From: Renibacterium sp.
GTDB taxonomy: Bacteria; Actinomycetota; Actinomycetes; Actinomycetales; Micrococcaceae
Assembly (NCBI GenBank): GCA_017419405.1
Contig: JAFOLH010000015.1
Span: 337,883-401,882 of the forward strand
Direction: 5' to 3'
DNA length: 64,000 nt
The notes under the pieces were generated by a model that searched no databases, was not told the origin of the DNA, and saw only the letters and a program-made list of their open reading frames with translations. Position 1 is the stretch's first letter. Each line of letters begins with the position of its first letter. This document shows, one piece after another, positions 16,877 through 25,542 of this stretch. Position numbers and translations under genes: made by a program.

Positions 16877-17686
16877 CGCAGCGAGCGTGCCGAGCAGAGC
16901 CAGCCCGTCGGCACTGGGCGATCCGGGTTCCGCGTGGTAGACCACGAGTTCCTGACCAGGCGCCGCTTTCACTTCGAAGGCGTTCATCTGCAAATCCAGC
17001 GCACCGACCTCGCGATGCTGGAACCGCTTGCGCTCCAGCCGCTTGCCGTGCGTTTCATGACCACGCCAAAGCCGGCCGAACTCTGCGCTCCGGGCCGTCA
17101 ACTCGGCCAAGACCTCGAGCACCCGCGGATCCTCCGGGGCGATTCCGTACAACACCCGGAAACCGGCCACCGAGTTGGCCGCGACCTCTGGCCAGTCGGG
17201 ATAGAAGGTCCGGGCGTCCGGGTCGAGGAAGACCTTGAGCAGTAGATTCGGACCGTACTGGAACCCTTCGAAGAGCGCATAGGCCAACCGGTTTCCAGCC
17301 AGCACGTCGTAGGCCTTGCCCAGCACTATCGCCGGGTTGTCCGGCCACATCTCCAGCAACCGGAGCAGTTCCGGCGATACCGATTCCGAAGCGCCGCCGC
17401 GCTCGATGCCCGGAATCAAACCGGCGAGGCGGAACAGGTGCAGCCGGGCATCTCCGGTCAAGCCCAGTACCGCACCGATCGCCTCCAGCACTTGGACCGA
17501 AGGATTCCGCTCCCGGCCTTGCTCCAGCCGGGTGTAGTAGTCGATGCTCACCCCGGCCATCGCCGCGACTTCCTCACGCCGCAGCCCCGGTACCCGTCGG
17601 CGTCCGTGCGAGGGCAGGCCCAGAGTCTCGGCGGCGACCTGGCCGCGCCGGGCACGCAGATACTCACCCAAGGGATGTTCGGACAT
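16865..17686 (-). CDS. XRE-type transcriptional regulator with MmyB-like ligand domain
   Basis: A 273-residue protein: N-terminal HTH at about 28-75 (RRVPGLRREEVAAMAGVSIDYYTRLEQGRERNP in outline) and a C-terminal PAS-like MmyB domain (PAIVLGKAYDVLAGN, LKVFLDPDARTFYPDW). The ATG at 17686 is preferred to the frame extension to 17743, which lacks family similarity. It is divergent from the SDR at 17788; this XRE-SDR pairing is common in actinobacteria, where the regulator usually represses its neighbour. It overlaps the end of catD by 12 bases but is on the other strand, so it is probably not part of the catechol regulon. Confidence 0.9.
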   Translation of the reverse strand: MSEHPLGEYLRARRGQVAAETLGLPSHGRRRVPGLRREEVAAMAGVSIDYYTRLEQGRERNPSVQVLEAIGAVLGLTGDARLHLFRLAGLIPGIERGGASESVSPELLRLLEMWPDNPAIVLGKAYDVLAGNRLAYALFEGFQYGPNLLLKVFLDPDARTFYPDWPEVAANSVAGFRVLYGIAPEDPRVLEVLAELTARSAEFGRLWRGHETHGKRLERKRFQHREVGALDLQMNAFEVKAAPGQELVVYHAEPGSPSADGLALLGTLAASST

Positions 17687-17787
17687 GCCAGCAAGTCTAG
17701 GTCTCCGGGCTGCGCCGAACCAGGGTGCGGCACACCTAGCCACAGCCCGGCCTGCACAACCGCGGAATCTCCCGCGAAGCTGGTGCC

Positions 17788-18525
17788 ATGACCAACCACA
17801 ATGTTTCCAAGATCATCTTCGTCACCGGCGCCAGCAGCGGAATCGGCGAGGCAATCGCCCGCCGGCTCGCCGCCGAAGGCCACCATGTAGTGCTCACCGG
17901 CAGGCGCATCGAGCGGCTGAACGAGGTTGTCGCCGAACTCGCCCGGGCCGGGCATTCGGCAGAAGCCCACGCGCTCGACGTCGCCGATGCCGCCGCCTTC
18001 GCCGAGCTGGTCGGCACCGTGATCGCCGAACACGGTCGGCTCGACGTCCTGGTCGGCAATGCCGGGCAGATGCTGCTTTCCCGACTCGACTCGCTGCTCG
18101 TCGATGAATGGGACCGGATGTTCGACGTCAATGTCCGGGGTCTGTATTACGGCATCGCCGCGGTGTTGCCGCATTTCCGGGCGCAGGAATCCGGGCACGT
18201 CGTGACCATCGCTTCGGTGGGAGCGCGCGAAGTCTCGCCCACCTCGGCGATCTATTCGGCGACCAAACACGCTGCCTGGGCGCTGACCGAGGGACTCCGC
18301 CAGGAATCCGATCCGTCGATCCGGGTGACCACCATCTCCCCCGGCGTCACCGAATCCGAACTCGCCGGGCACATCACCGACCAGCATGCGGCCGAGCTGA
18401 TGGTCGGCTACCGGGCGGCGCAGATCCCCGCGGACGCGATCGCGCGCTCAGTGAGTTTTGCGATTTCCCAGCCAGCCGAGGTCGACGTCAACGAAATCAT
18501 CATCCGGCCCACGGGCCAGCGCTAG
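17788..18525 (+). CDS. Short-chain dehydrogenase/reductase
   Basis: A 245-residue classical SDR: TGASSGIG cofactor motif, GNAG, catalytic Ser in TIASVGA and YSATK. The sequence VTTISPGVTESELAGH and the C-terminal VDVNEIIIRPTGQR match the large group of uncharacterised NADP-dependent SDRs that pair with XRE regulators. The substrate is unknown. It lies 102 bases from the divergent regulator, which holds the shared promoter region. Confidence 0.9.
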   Translation: MTNHNVSKIIFVTGASSGIGEAIARRLAAEGHHVVLTGRRIERLNEVVAELARAGHSAEAHALDVADAAAFAELVGTVIAEHGRLDVLVGNAGQMLLSRLDSLLVDEWDRMFDVNVRGLYYGIAAVLPHFRAQESGHVVTIASVGAREVSPTSAIYSATKHAAWALTEGLRQESDPSIRVTTISPGVTESELAGHITDQHAAELMVGYRAAQIPADAIARSVSFAISQPAEVDVNEIIIRPTGQR

Positions 18526-18567
18526 GTCCGGAGCCGGGGTGCCGACGGCGCAGATCGCACTGCCGGT

Positions 18568-20280
18568 TCAGCGCCGCCGGCTCCCCCGCCACAACCCGTG
18601 CAACAGGGGGATCACCGAGCCGATCATCAGCAGATTGCCCAGCACCAGGTCATTGGACCGGACGATCGCACCGGCAATGAGCAGCGCGGCGAAGACCAGT
18701 GCGGCTCCGGCTCGCTTCGCGCTGTTGTTGAGCAAAGCGAGCTGCCGCTCAAGACGCGGTGTGCTGACCGCGAGGGTTCCCGCCTCGGCCCGGTCGAGCA
18801 CGCCCGCCAGACGCCTCGGCAAGCTCACCGCGAGGCCGACCGCGTCGAGCGCCTGCTTCGCCAGGTCCTGCACGATATTGCCGCGTTCGTCGCGCAGCAG
18901 CTGCGCGGCATAGGGCTCCACCGAATCCCAGAGATTGAACTTGGCATCCAGGGAACTGCAGACCCCCGAGGTCAGCGACATCGCCCGGACGATCAGCAGG
19001 AAGTTTTCCGGCAGTTGGAACGGCAAAGCCCGGACCACGTCGCCGAACTCCGTGGCGAAATCGAAGAATTCGCGTTGATCCACCTCGCGGAGCTCCGCGA
19101 AGCCCATTCCGCCGAACCGGTCGAAGAGCTGCGTCATCGCCCGTTCAAGCTCCGCGGTATCGGCTGAAGGCACCAGCACGCCCAGTTCCGAAATCGCCGT
19201 CACCAGCCCCTTGCCGTCCCGCGATGCGGCCGCGATCAGCAATTTCCGCAAGCCATTGCGCATCTGCGTCGGGACTTCGCCCATCATGCCGAAATCGATG
19301 AAGGTCAGCTTCCAGGAGCGCCCGGATCCCGGCTCCGGGATCGGGGTGACGAAGATATTGCCCGGGTGCGGATCGGCGTGGAAAAACCCGTTCGTGAACA
19401 ACTGGTCGAACATGACCGAGGCGAAGACCGGGGCCACGTCGGCCGGTTCGATGCCAGCGGCGCGAAGCGCCGACGAGTCGGTGATCTTGATCGCCGTGAC
19501 GTCTTCCAGTGTGAGCACCCGCCGGGTGGTCCGTTCCCAGACCACCCGCGGCACGGCTACCCGCTCGTCGTCGGCGAAGTCGGCGGCAAAACGTTCCGAA
19601 TTCGCGGCTTCTTGCAGGTAGTCGATTTCTTCGAGGCTGGTCCTGGCGAATTCCTCCACCAAGGCAGGCACATCGGCCCGCTTGGCGACGAATCGCACGC
19701 GGTTGAGCCAGCCGCCGACTTTGCGCAGCGCGGCCAAGTCCACGTCGACGATCTCCTGGATTCCGGGGCGCTGCACTTTCAACACCACGCTGCTGAGCCC
19801 GGCATCGACGGCGGTCGCGGGGAGCAGCTCGGCCCGGTGCGCTTGGCCCAGAGAGGCGGCGGCTATCGGCAATTCCTCGACCGAGGCGAACACCTGGTCC
19901 AACGCCGCACCCAGCTCCGCTTCGGCGAGCGCCCGGAGCGCCGGGAACGGCACCGGCGGCACTTCGTCCTGGAGTCCTTCGAGTTCCGCGGTGATCTCCG
20001 GCGGCAGGACGTCGAGCCGGGACGACAGGAATTGGCCCACCTTGATCATCAAGCCGCCCAAGTCCACTGCGAGCAGGTGGAAACGCTGCGCGAAGCGGCG
20101 CATCCGCCGGGTGCGGGTGCGTTCGGCGACCACTCGGAAGCCGAGCCGGGGCAGGGCCAGTTCGAACCACCAGGTCACAGTGAGATGCCAGGCAGCGAAC
20201 CGCAGGATGCGACGGTACCGGGCCCGGGTGCTGCCTGCGCCGACCGCCGGAGCCGTCGCGGGCTGCGCGTCCGGTGCCAC
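18568..20280 (-). CDS. ABC1/UbiB-family atypical kinase, membrane-anchored
   Basis: A 570-residue UbiB-like protein. It has the family's KxGQ motif (LMIKVGQFLSSR), the alanine-rich loop AAASLGQ, the Lys in VVLKVQRPG, the catalytic FFHADPHPGN and the metal-binding FIDFGMMG. Two C-terminal membrane helices follow (LVFAALLIAGAIV and GNLLMIGSVIPLL). Related proteins act as ATPases supporting isoprenoid quinone biosynthesis or lipid handling. The open frame extends to 20496, but that part overlaps the PadR gene; a GTG at 20280, four bases after the PadR stop, is the likely start. It forms a two-gene operon with PadR. Confidence 0.85.
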   Translation of the reverse strand: MAPDAQPATAPAVGAGSTRARYRRILRFAAWHLTVTWWFELALPRLGFRVVAERTRTRRMRRFAQRFHLLAVDLGGLMIKVGQFLSSRLDVLPPEITAELEGLQDEVPPVPFPALRALAEAELGAALDQVFASVEELPIAAASLGQAHRAELLPATAVDAGLSSVVLKVQRPGIQEIVDVDLAALRKVGGWLNRVRFVAKRADVPALVEEFARTSLEEIDYLQEAANSERFAADFADDERVAVPRVVWERTTRRVLTLEDVTAIKITDSSALRAAGIEPADVAPVFASVMFDQLFTNGFFHADPHPGNIFVTPIPEPGSGRSWKLTFIDFGMMGEVPTQMRNGLRKLLIAAASRDGKGLVTAISELGVLVPSADTAELERAMTQLFDRFGGMGFAELREVDQREFFDFATEFGDVVRALPFQLPENFLLIVRAMSLTSGVCSSLDAKFNLWDSVEPYAAQLLRDERGNIVQDLAKQALDAVGLAVSLPRRLAGVLDRAEAGTLAVSTPRLERQLALLNNSAKRAGAALVFAALLIAGAIVRSNDLVLGNLLMIGSVIPLLHGLWRGSRRR

Positions 20281-20284
20281 CCGG

Positions 20285-20818
20285 TCAGTCCTGGGCGAGG
20301 ATCGAGTACAGCCGGCGGCGGGACTCCTCGAGCACCGCAACGGCCTCTTGCACCTGCTTCGCCGAGCCGGTGCGCCCCACTTGGGCGGCGGCCTGGGCGA
20401 GCTCGAATCCGGCCTTGGGCAAGGCCGCGAACCCGGCGCTCCCGGCCTCCCAGGAAGCTGCTGGCCCGGCGTCGGCGATTTCTTCCCGGCCGGCATCGGT
20501 CAACGAGTACACCTTGCGCCCGTTGGATTCTTCGGCACTGATCAACCCCTCATCGGCAAGCAGTTGCAAGGTCGGGTAAACGGAGCCCGCGCTGGGCTTC
20601 CAGCTGCCGGAGCTGCGTTCTTCGATTTCACGGATGATCTGATAGCCGTGCATCGGGCTTTCCGCCAGCAACTCCAGGACGGCCGAGCGCACTTCGCCTC
20701 GGCCGGCCCGGGTTCCTGTGCGCTTTTCGAACTTCGAGCGCAGTTCCTCGACGGCTTGCCACACACCGTCGATGCCCGCGCCGCCGAATCCGCCTACCGG
20801 ATATGAATTTCGCATCAT
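20285..20818 (-). CDS. PadR-family transcriptional regulator
   Basis: A 177-residue PadR protein: winged helix at about 45-120 (VLELLAESPMHGYQIIREIEERS, then SVYPTLQLLADEGLI and GRKVYSLTDAGREEI) and a C-terminal dimerisation helix. AAGGAG lies just before the ATG. It precedes the UbiB-like gene by four bases and probably represses this operon. Three AACGATA repeats directly upstream are the likely operator. The N-terminal 40 residues are glycine-rich and longer than usual. Confidence 0.92.
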   Translation of the reverse strand: MMRNSYPVGGFGGAGIDGVWQAVEELRSKFEKRTGTRAGRGEVRSAVLELLAESPMHGYQIIREIEERSSGSWKPSAGSVYPTLQLLADEGLISAEESNGRKVYSLTDAGREEIADAGPAASWEAGSAGFAALPKAGFELAQAAAQVGRTGSAKQVQEAVAVLEESRRRLYSILAQD

Positions 20819-20838
20819 GTTCTCCTTGGTGACTCGCT

Positions 20839-20867
20839 AACGATATACAACGATACGCTTAACGATA
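20839..20867. promoter_or_regulatory. Triple AACGATA repeat, candidate PadR operator
   Basis: AACGATA occurs at 20839, 20849 and 20861, spaced 10 and 12 bases, that is about one helical turn each and on one face. The repeats lie about 20-50 bases upstream of the PadR start, where the promoter must be. Two further GATAG motifs follow near 20930 and 20943. Confidence 0.5.
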
Positions 20868-20965
20868 GACTCAAAATTCCTGTAAACCAAGGGTTGTTGG
20901 CTAGATTGAACCGAGATCAAGGCAGAACTCGATAGTCCTAGCGATAGCCAAGGCGGCTGCGCCGG

Positions 20966-22102
20966 CTAACGGTCCGCCGCAATGCGGCCGATGATCAGCC
21001 GCATGATTTCATTGCTGCCCTCGAGGATCTGATGGACTCGCAGATCCCGGACGATCTTTTCCAATCCGTATTCGGCGAGGTAACCGTATCCCCCGTGCAG
21101 TTGGATGGCTTCGTTCGCGACATTGAATCCGGCATCGGTGGCGACCCGTTTGGCCATAGCGCACAGCCGCACGGCGTCTTTCGAACCACGGTCCAGCGCG
21201 TCAGCGGCCCGCCAGAGCAGCGTCCGAGCTGTTTCCAACTCGGTCTCCATGTCGGCAATCCGGAACAGCAGCGCTTGTTTGTCGATCAGCGGAGCACCGA
21301 AGGCGGACCGTTCCTTGAGGTAGGCGATCGATTTTTCCAGGGCGATCTGGCCACCGCCCAATGAACAAGCACCCATATTGATCCGGCCGCCATTGAGCCC
21401 CTTCATGGCGATGCCGAAGCCGTCGCCCTCGGCGCCCAAGCGGTTGCCGACCGGAACCCGCACCTCGTCCATGATGACCTGCCGCGTCGGCTGGGCATTC
21501 CAGCCCATTTTCTTTTCGTTGACGCCGAAAGAAAGCCCGGGGGTTTCTGCTGGAACGACGATGGCGGAGATGCCGCGGTTCCCGGCGTCAGCGGTGCGGG
21601 CCATCACGAGATAAACGCTCGATGCGCCGGCACCGGAGATGAATTGCTTGACGCCGTTGAGCACGTAGTCATCTCCGTCGCGGACTGCGCGGGTGGTCAA
21701 CGCAGCTGCGTCAGAACCGGCCCCCGGCTCGGTGAGGCAGTAGCTGCCCAGTTCCTCCATGGCTGCCAGTTTCGGCACCCAGCGGGCACGTTGTTCGTCG
21801 TCGCCGAAGGCGTCGATCATCCACACCACCATGTTGTGGATGGAGATATAGGCGGCAATCGTGGGGTCCGCTTTGGCCAGCTCTTCGAAGATCAGCACGG
21901 CGTCGCTTCGGCTCAGATCGGAACCGCCGAACTGTTCGCCGGCATAGATGCCGCCCATCCCCAGCTCGCCCGCTTCGCGCAGCACATCGACCGGAAAATG
22001 CTTGGTCTCGTCCCAGGTGGCCGCATTGGGTGCCAGCCGCTGGGCGGCGAAATCTCGCACCATGTGGACCAAGCCGAGCTGCTCATCGTTGAGTTCGAAC
22101 AT
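20966..22102 (-). CDS. Acyl-CoA dehydrogenase (isobutyryl-CoA dehydrogenase-like)
   Basis: About 378 residues with the complete family plan: N-terminal MFELNDEQLGLVHMVRDFA, flavin-binding YCLTEPGAGSDA, and a C-terminus with the catalytic Glu in HQILEGSNEIMRLIIGR, a form typical of isobutyryl- and short branched-chain enzymes. It oxidises an acyl-CoA in branched-chain amino-acid or fatty-acid breakdown. Three in-frame ATGs lie at 22117, 22105 and 22102; GAAAGG is best placed for the last. It stands alone, with no mmsA/mmsB or electron-transfer flavoprotein gene beside it. The adjacent 215-base gap (22118-22332) holds nothing I recognise. Confidence 0.88.
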   Translation of the reverse strand: MFELNDEQLGLVHMVRDFAAQRLAPNAATWDETKHFPVDVLREAGELGMGGIYAGEQFGGSDLSRSDAVLIFEELAKADPTIAAYISIHNMVVWMIDAFGDDEQRARWVPKLAAMEELGSYCLTEPGAGSDAAALTTRAVRDGDDYVLNGVKQFISGAGASSVYLVMARTADAGNRGISAIVVPAETPGLSFGVNEKKMGWNAQPTRQVIMDEVRVPVGNRLGAEGDGFGIAMKGLNGGRINMGACSLGGGQIALEKSIAYLKERSAFGAPLIDKQALLFRIADMETELETARTLLWRAADALDRGSKDAVRLCAMAKRVATDAGFNVANEAIQLHGGYGYLAEYGLEKIVRDLRVHQILEGSNEIMRLIIGRIAADR

Positions 22103-22332
22103 CATTGCCTTTCGCAAGCCTCAACCACGGCCCCGGGGTGTCGGGCCGCAGTGCGTCCGGGACCAAACACCGGCGGGTATCGCCGGAGCTGGCCGCCGCC
22201 AGTCTTTGCTGACGGAGCTGCCTGCCAATGCGCTCGCCGATTTCCGGGTGAGCTGGCGCAGCAAGATCGAGCTTACGCGTCTGGGCAGGGGCGGCAAAGA
22301 GCAATCCGGAACGGCTGCGAGCGCGGAATCAA

Positions 22333-23262
22333 TCAGACACTCGTCCAATTCGTGTGCCGCATCCAGCCCGCAAAACCCATCAACCCCGGGTGCAGGTGGC
22401 GAAGCAGCGTCACGTCGCGGTCTAGGCGGTAGACGTCGCGATCGGCAAAGAACTGGAACATTGCGGCATAGTCGTGGGCGAATTCCGGGACGGTTGCGGC
22501 CAATTGCGCATGCGGCATCGGGACGTAGTTGGTCCGTGTGCCGGTCATCTGCTCAAAGGTGGCAGCGAGCTCGACTCCGGTGAGGCTTTCTCCGATGACC
22601 GCGAGGTCGCGGGCACCCCAGGACTGCCAGTTGTTGAACATGTAGCCGGCGAACCAGGCAATATCGTCCAGCGCAACCAGCGGATAGCTGGCTGTTCCAA
22701 GCGGCAAGTTGAAAATCAAGCCATGCTGATCGTCCGATTGGGGCGTGAGCCGGTAGCGCAAATTCTCGAAGTACGGCGCTGTGGTCAGCACTGAAACATG
22801 ATTTGTGTACCAACCGTCGGCTGTTTTGTTGAGCATTTCTTCCGACCGCATCAGGTTGATGTGGGCGGTGACGGCGGCCTTGCTGTCGAAGTGCGGAACC
22901 GGCTTTCCGGTCAAAGTCACTGCACTGTCCAACGAGGACCAAATGAACCGTTGTACGCCGGCCCGGGCCGCAGTAGCGAGCAGGTCAAGGCCTTGCTGGT
23001 ACTCACCCACCGCGCTGCCAATGGCGAAGAAATCAGTGTTGGCAAAGACGCCGTCGGCATTGCTGAAAAGCGCGTCGAATATAGCCGGATCACTGCGAAC
23101 CAGCTGCACTCGATCGGGTGCAGTGCCAGCGAGTTCACGCGCATGAGCGGAATTCGGATCGCGGGTGGGGACAGTAATCATGACCTCGGTCGTGGCGAGC
23201 AAACGACGAATCAGATGCCGCCCCATCGACCCGGTGCCACCGATGACAACGATGTTTTTCAT
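22333..23262 (-). CDS. NmrA-like NAD(P)-binding protein
   Basis: A 309-residue atypical SDR: nucleotide motif VIGGTGSMGRHLIRRLL and the NmrA/HSCARG-type core (GVFANTDFFAIGS, FIWSSLDSAVTLTGK, YFENLRYRL). The classical YxxxK is not evident, as usual for the group, which includes redox-sensing regulators and lactone/flavonoid reductases. It overlaps the deacetylase gene stop in ATGA. Together with HxlR and the aldo-keto reductase it looks like a redox-responsive cluster. Confidence 0.85.
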   Translation of the reverse strand: MKNIVVIGGTGSMGRHLIRRLLATTEVMITVPTRDPNSAHARELAGTAPDRVQLVRSDPAIFDALFSNADGVFANTDFFAIGSAVGEYQQGLDLLATAARAGVQRFIWSSLDSAVTLTGKPVPHFDSKAAVTAHINLMRSEEMLNKTADGWYTNHVSVLTTAPYFENLRYRLTPQSDDQHGLIFNLPLGTASYPLVALDDIAWFAGYMFNNWQSWGARDLAVIGESLTGVELAATFEQMTGTRTNYVPMPHAQLAATVPEFAHDYAAMFQFFADRDVYRLDRDVTLLRHLHPGLMGFAGWMRHTNWTSV

Positions 23263-24089
23263 GGCTTCTTTCCTTTATAAGCGAGCAAGTATTCGGCTAC
23301 CTCGGCGTGCGTAGCAATCCAGACCTCGTTCGAGCTGCCGAGGTAGTCGAAAATCTGGGCGGCCATGCCCGCGATAGGCGGCCGACCGCCAACATGGGCA
23401 TGCAAAGTCATCCGGAAGACGCCAGGACCAGGGGCCGAAAGTATTTGATCCAGTAACTCGCGATGCAAATCTCGGTAGGTGTGCGGGCCTGCCGCGGAAT
23501 CGCGGACGTCGGAGTGGTCGCTGTGCATGAGCGAGACCAACGGGCCGCTGGCGGTAGGCAGAATCTGCGGAAAATCGTGGTTGCTGTGATCGGCGGTCCA
23601 GCGGTATCCGGCTTCGGTCAGCAGTTCGCAGGTATGCAATGATTCGGTGGCACGCGGGCTCATCCATCCCGTCGGGTGAACGCCGGTGATGTTGTTAAGC
23701 GCTTCGGTGCAGCGGCGGATGTTTTCGCGTTCCGCGTCGACGTCGAGCAGTGCCGGTAGCACGTCTTGTGCCCAGGAATGCGCGGCAACTTCGTGCCCGG
23801 CGTCGTGTGCGGCCGACACAATCTCAGGGTACATCTCGGCGACAAGCCCATTGATCCCGATGGTTGCGGGTCGATCCCCCAGCGCATCGAGCAGTCGCCA
23901 GATTCCGGAAGTGACGCCGTAGTCCACCCAGGATGAGCTGTGCGTGTCCTCTACTCCAGGCAATGGCCAGGCCGCAGCCATGGGTGCGTAACTGGGCCAA
24001 TGGCCCGGCTGCCAGAGTTCGACGGCGACCGTGATCAGCGCGGCAACTTTCCGCCCACCGGGCCAAGTAACGTCGGTCCCAGCTGACAT
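23259..24089 (-). CDS. Polysaccharide deacetylase-family hydrolase (PuuE-like)
   Basis: A 276-residue NodB-fold protein close to the allantoinase PuuE/peptidoglycan deacetylase branch. The metal-binding His pair is in DAGHEVAAHSW; the core also shows IGINGLVAEMYPEI, MSPRATESLHTCELL and LTLHAHVGGRPP. There is no signal peptide, so it acts in the cytoplasm, most likely on an amide or cyclic ureide. A GGAGG precedes the ATG. It is the first gene of a two-gene operon divergent from the HxlR regulator. Confidence 0.85.
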   Translation of the reverse strand: MSAGTDVTWPGGRKVAALITVAVELWQPGHWPSYAPMAAAWPLPGVEDTHSSSWVDYGVTSGIWRLLDALGDRPATIGINGLVAEMYPEIVSAAHDAGHEVAAHSWAQDVLPALLDVDAERENIRRCTEALNNITGVHPTGWMSPRATESLHTCELLTEAGYRWTADHSNHDFPQILPTASGPLVSLMHSDHSDVRDSAAGPHTYRDLHRELLDQILSAPGPGVFRMTLHAHVGGRPPIAGMAAQIFDYLGSSNEVWIATHAEVAEYLLAYKGKKP

Positions 24090-24126
24090 GTGAATTCCTC
24101 CCTCGACGGCTTCTCCTCAACACGCT

Positions 24127-24528
24127 ATGGCCGACTTAGGTACCTCGAGGTTCCTCGCTGCGGACTACCATCGAAGCGTGCGTAGCTATTCAGGAAGTGT
24201 TTTCCTTGCTGACTGCCCGGCCAGGCTGGCGGTTGAGGTCATCGCGGATAAATGGGCCGTGGTTGTGTTGTTTGCCTTGAGCCGGGGGCCTTGCCGTCAT
24301 GGTCAGTTGGTCGAGCTGGTAGGCGGGATTTCCAGGAAGATGTTGACCCAGACGCTGCGGCGGTTACAGGGCTACGGCCTAGTGGATCGGTGCAGCCAGA
24401 ACGGCAAGATCGAATATTTGCTGACCGAGCTCGGTAACACCTTGATCGAGCCGATCGGCGTGCTGACCGAATGGGCGCATGTGTACGGCAAAGACGTGGT
24501 GGAGTTCCAGGAAACCCCGGCCGGCTAG
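24127..24528 (+). CDS. HxlR-family transcriptional regulator
   Basis: A winged-helix HxlR protein: conserved Cys in LADCPARLAVEVIADKWAVVVLFAL, recognition region HGQLVELVGGISRKMLTQTLRRLQ and wing YLLTELG. In this family the Cys near the N-terminus often senses electrophiles or thiol stress. The start is uncertain: the ATG at 24127 gives 133 residues, but a GTG at 24178 gives 116, the more usual length, and would put the palindrome at 24138-24155 outside the coding region. The gene is divergent from the deacetylase-NmrA operon and followed by an aldo-keto reductase. Confidence 0.88.
   Translation: MADLGTSRFLAADYHRSVRSYSGSVFLADCPARLAVEVIADKWAVVVLFALSRGPCRHGQLVELVGGISRKMLTQTLRRLQGYGLVDRCSQNGKIEYLLTELGNTLIEPIGVLTEWAHVYGKDVVEFQETPAG
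24138..24155. promoter_or_regulatory. Near-perfect palindrome, candidate HxlR operator
   Basis: AGGTACCTCGAGGTTCCT is symmetrical except for one mismatched pair. It lies between the divergent deacetylase and HxlR genes if HxlR starts at the GTG at 24178. Confidence 0.45.
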
Positions 24529-24575
24529 ACCAAAGTCGAGATGGATGACGATCTTACGATGAATAGGATGACGAT

Positions 24576-25535
24576 ATGAGCGAGTTCCGCACTCTTGGTA
24601 CCTCCGACCTCCAGGTTTCTCCGCTTTGCCTGGGCGGCAATGTGTTCGGCTGGACGGCAGATGCTGCGCAGTCAGTCGCCGTGCTCGATGCCTACGTTGC
24701 TGGTGGTGGGAACTTCATCGACACCTCAGATTCCTACATGAATTATTTTCCGGAACAGGGCAATAAACCTGGTCAGTCCGAAACCATCATTGGCGACTGG
24801 ATTGCCAGCCGGAACAATCGTGACCAGGTGGTGATCGCAACCAAGGTTGGCGACCACCCGCAGTATCTGGGTCTCGAGCCTGCCAACATCAAAGCCGCCG
24901 TGGAAGAGTCGCTACGTCGATTGCGCACTGACTACATTGACCTCTATTACACACACTTCGATCGAGATGAATCGATCCCGGTCGAAGAAATCATCTCCGC
25001 TCTCGATGATCTGGTGAAAGCCGGCAAAGTACGTGCCATTGCCACCTCCAATATCAGCACCGAACGGCTTAGCGCATCGCTGGCCTTTTCTGACCGCGAA
25101 AATCTGAGCCGCTATGTGGCGCTGCAACCTCCATACAACCTTGTCTCCCGTGATACCTACGAGGGCCCGAAACAAGAGATCGTGGAGCGCGAGGGGCTTG
25201 CTTGCGTTCCGTACTTCGCACTCGCTTCAGGTTTTCTCACCGGAAAATACCGTCCGGGCGAACCCGTCGAAGGGGTACGGAACGTGCCTGGACTAGCGGC
25301 TGGTTACGTTGATACGGAACGAGGCGTGAAAGTACTGGCTGCCTTGGATCAGATCTCCAAAGACCGCGGTGCGGAGATGGCTACCGTGGCGTTGGCGTGG
25401 GTAGCGCAGCAGCCAACCGTGGTAGCACCAATTGCCTCCGCACGCAGTGTCGAGCAGCTGCCCGCGCTGCTAGCCATGCAAGATCTACAACTGTCGCAAA
25501 GCGAGCTGGCGACCTTGACCGCGGCCTCCGACTAA
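24576..25535 (+). CDS. Aldo/keto reductase
   Basis: A 319-residue AKR: start FRTLGTSDLQVSPLCLGGNVFGW, Asp/Tyr in IDTSDSYMNYF, Lys in VIATKVGDH and His in DLYYTHFDRD complete the catalytic tetrad. NADPH-dependent reduction of a carbonyl, substrate unknown. GGATGACGAT occurs twice in its leader (24543 and 24566, the second reaching the ATG). It ends seven bases from the convergent TetR gene. It shares the slightly lower GC of its HxlR/NmrA neighbours. Confidence 0.9.
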   Translation: MSEFRTLGTSDLQVSPLCLGGNVFGWTADAAQSVAVLDAYVAGGGNFIDTSDSYMNYFPEQGNKPGQSETIIGDWIASRNNRDQVVIATKVGDHPQYLGLEPANIKAAVEESLRRLRTDYIDLYYTHFDRDESIPVEEIISALDDLVKAGKVRAIATSNISTERLSASLAFSDRENLSRYVALQPPYNLVSRDTYEGPKQEIVEREGLACVPYFALASGFLTGKYRPGEPVEGVRNVPGLAAGYVDTERGVKVLAALDQISKDRGAEMATVALAWVAQQPTVVAPIASARSVEQLPALLAMQDLQLSQSELATLTAASD

Positions 25536-25542
25536 CCTAATC

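Noticed and set aside
20281..20496. N-terminal extension of the UbiB-like protein through the PadR gene
   Set aside because: Low-complexity residues overlapping the PadR coding region; the GTG at 20280 is well placed.
19366..20541. Long + strand frame opposite the UbiB-like and PadR genes
   Set aside because: No recognisable motif and covers two well-supported minus-strand genes.
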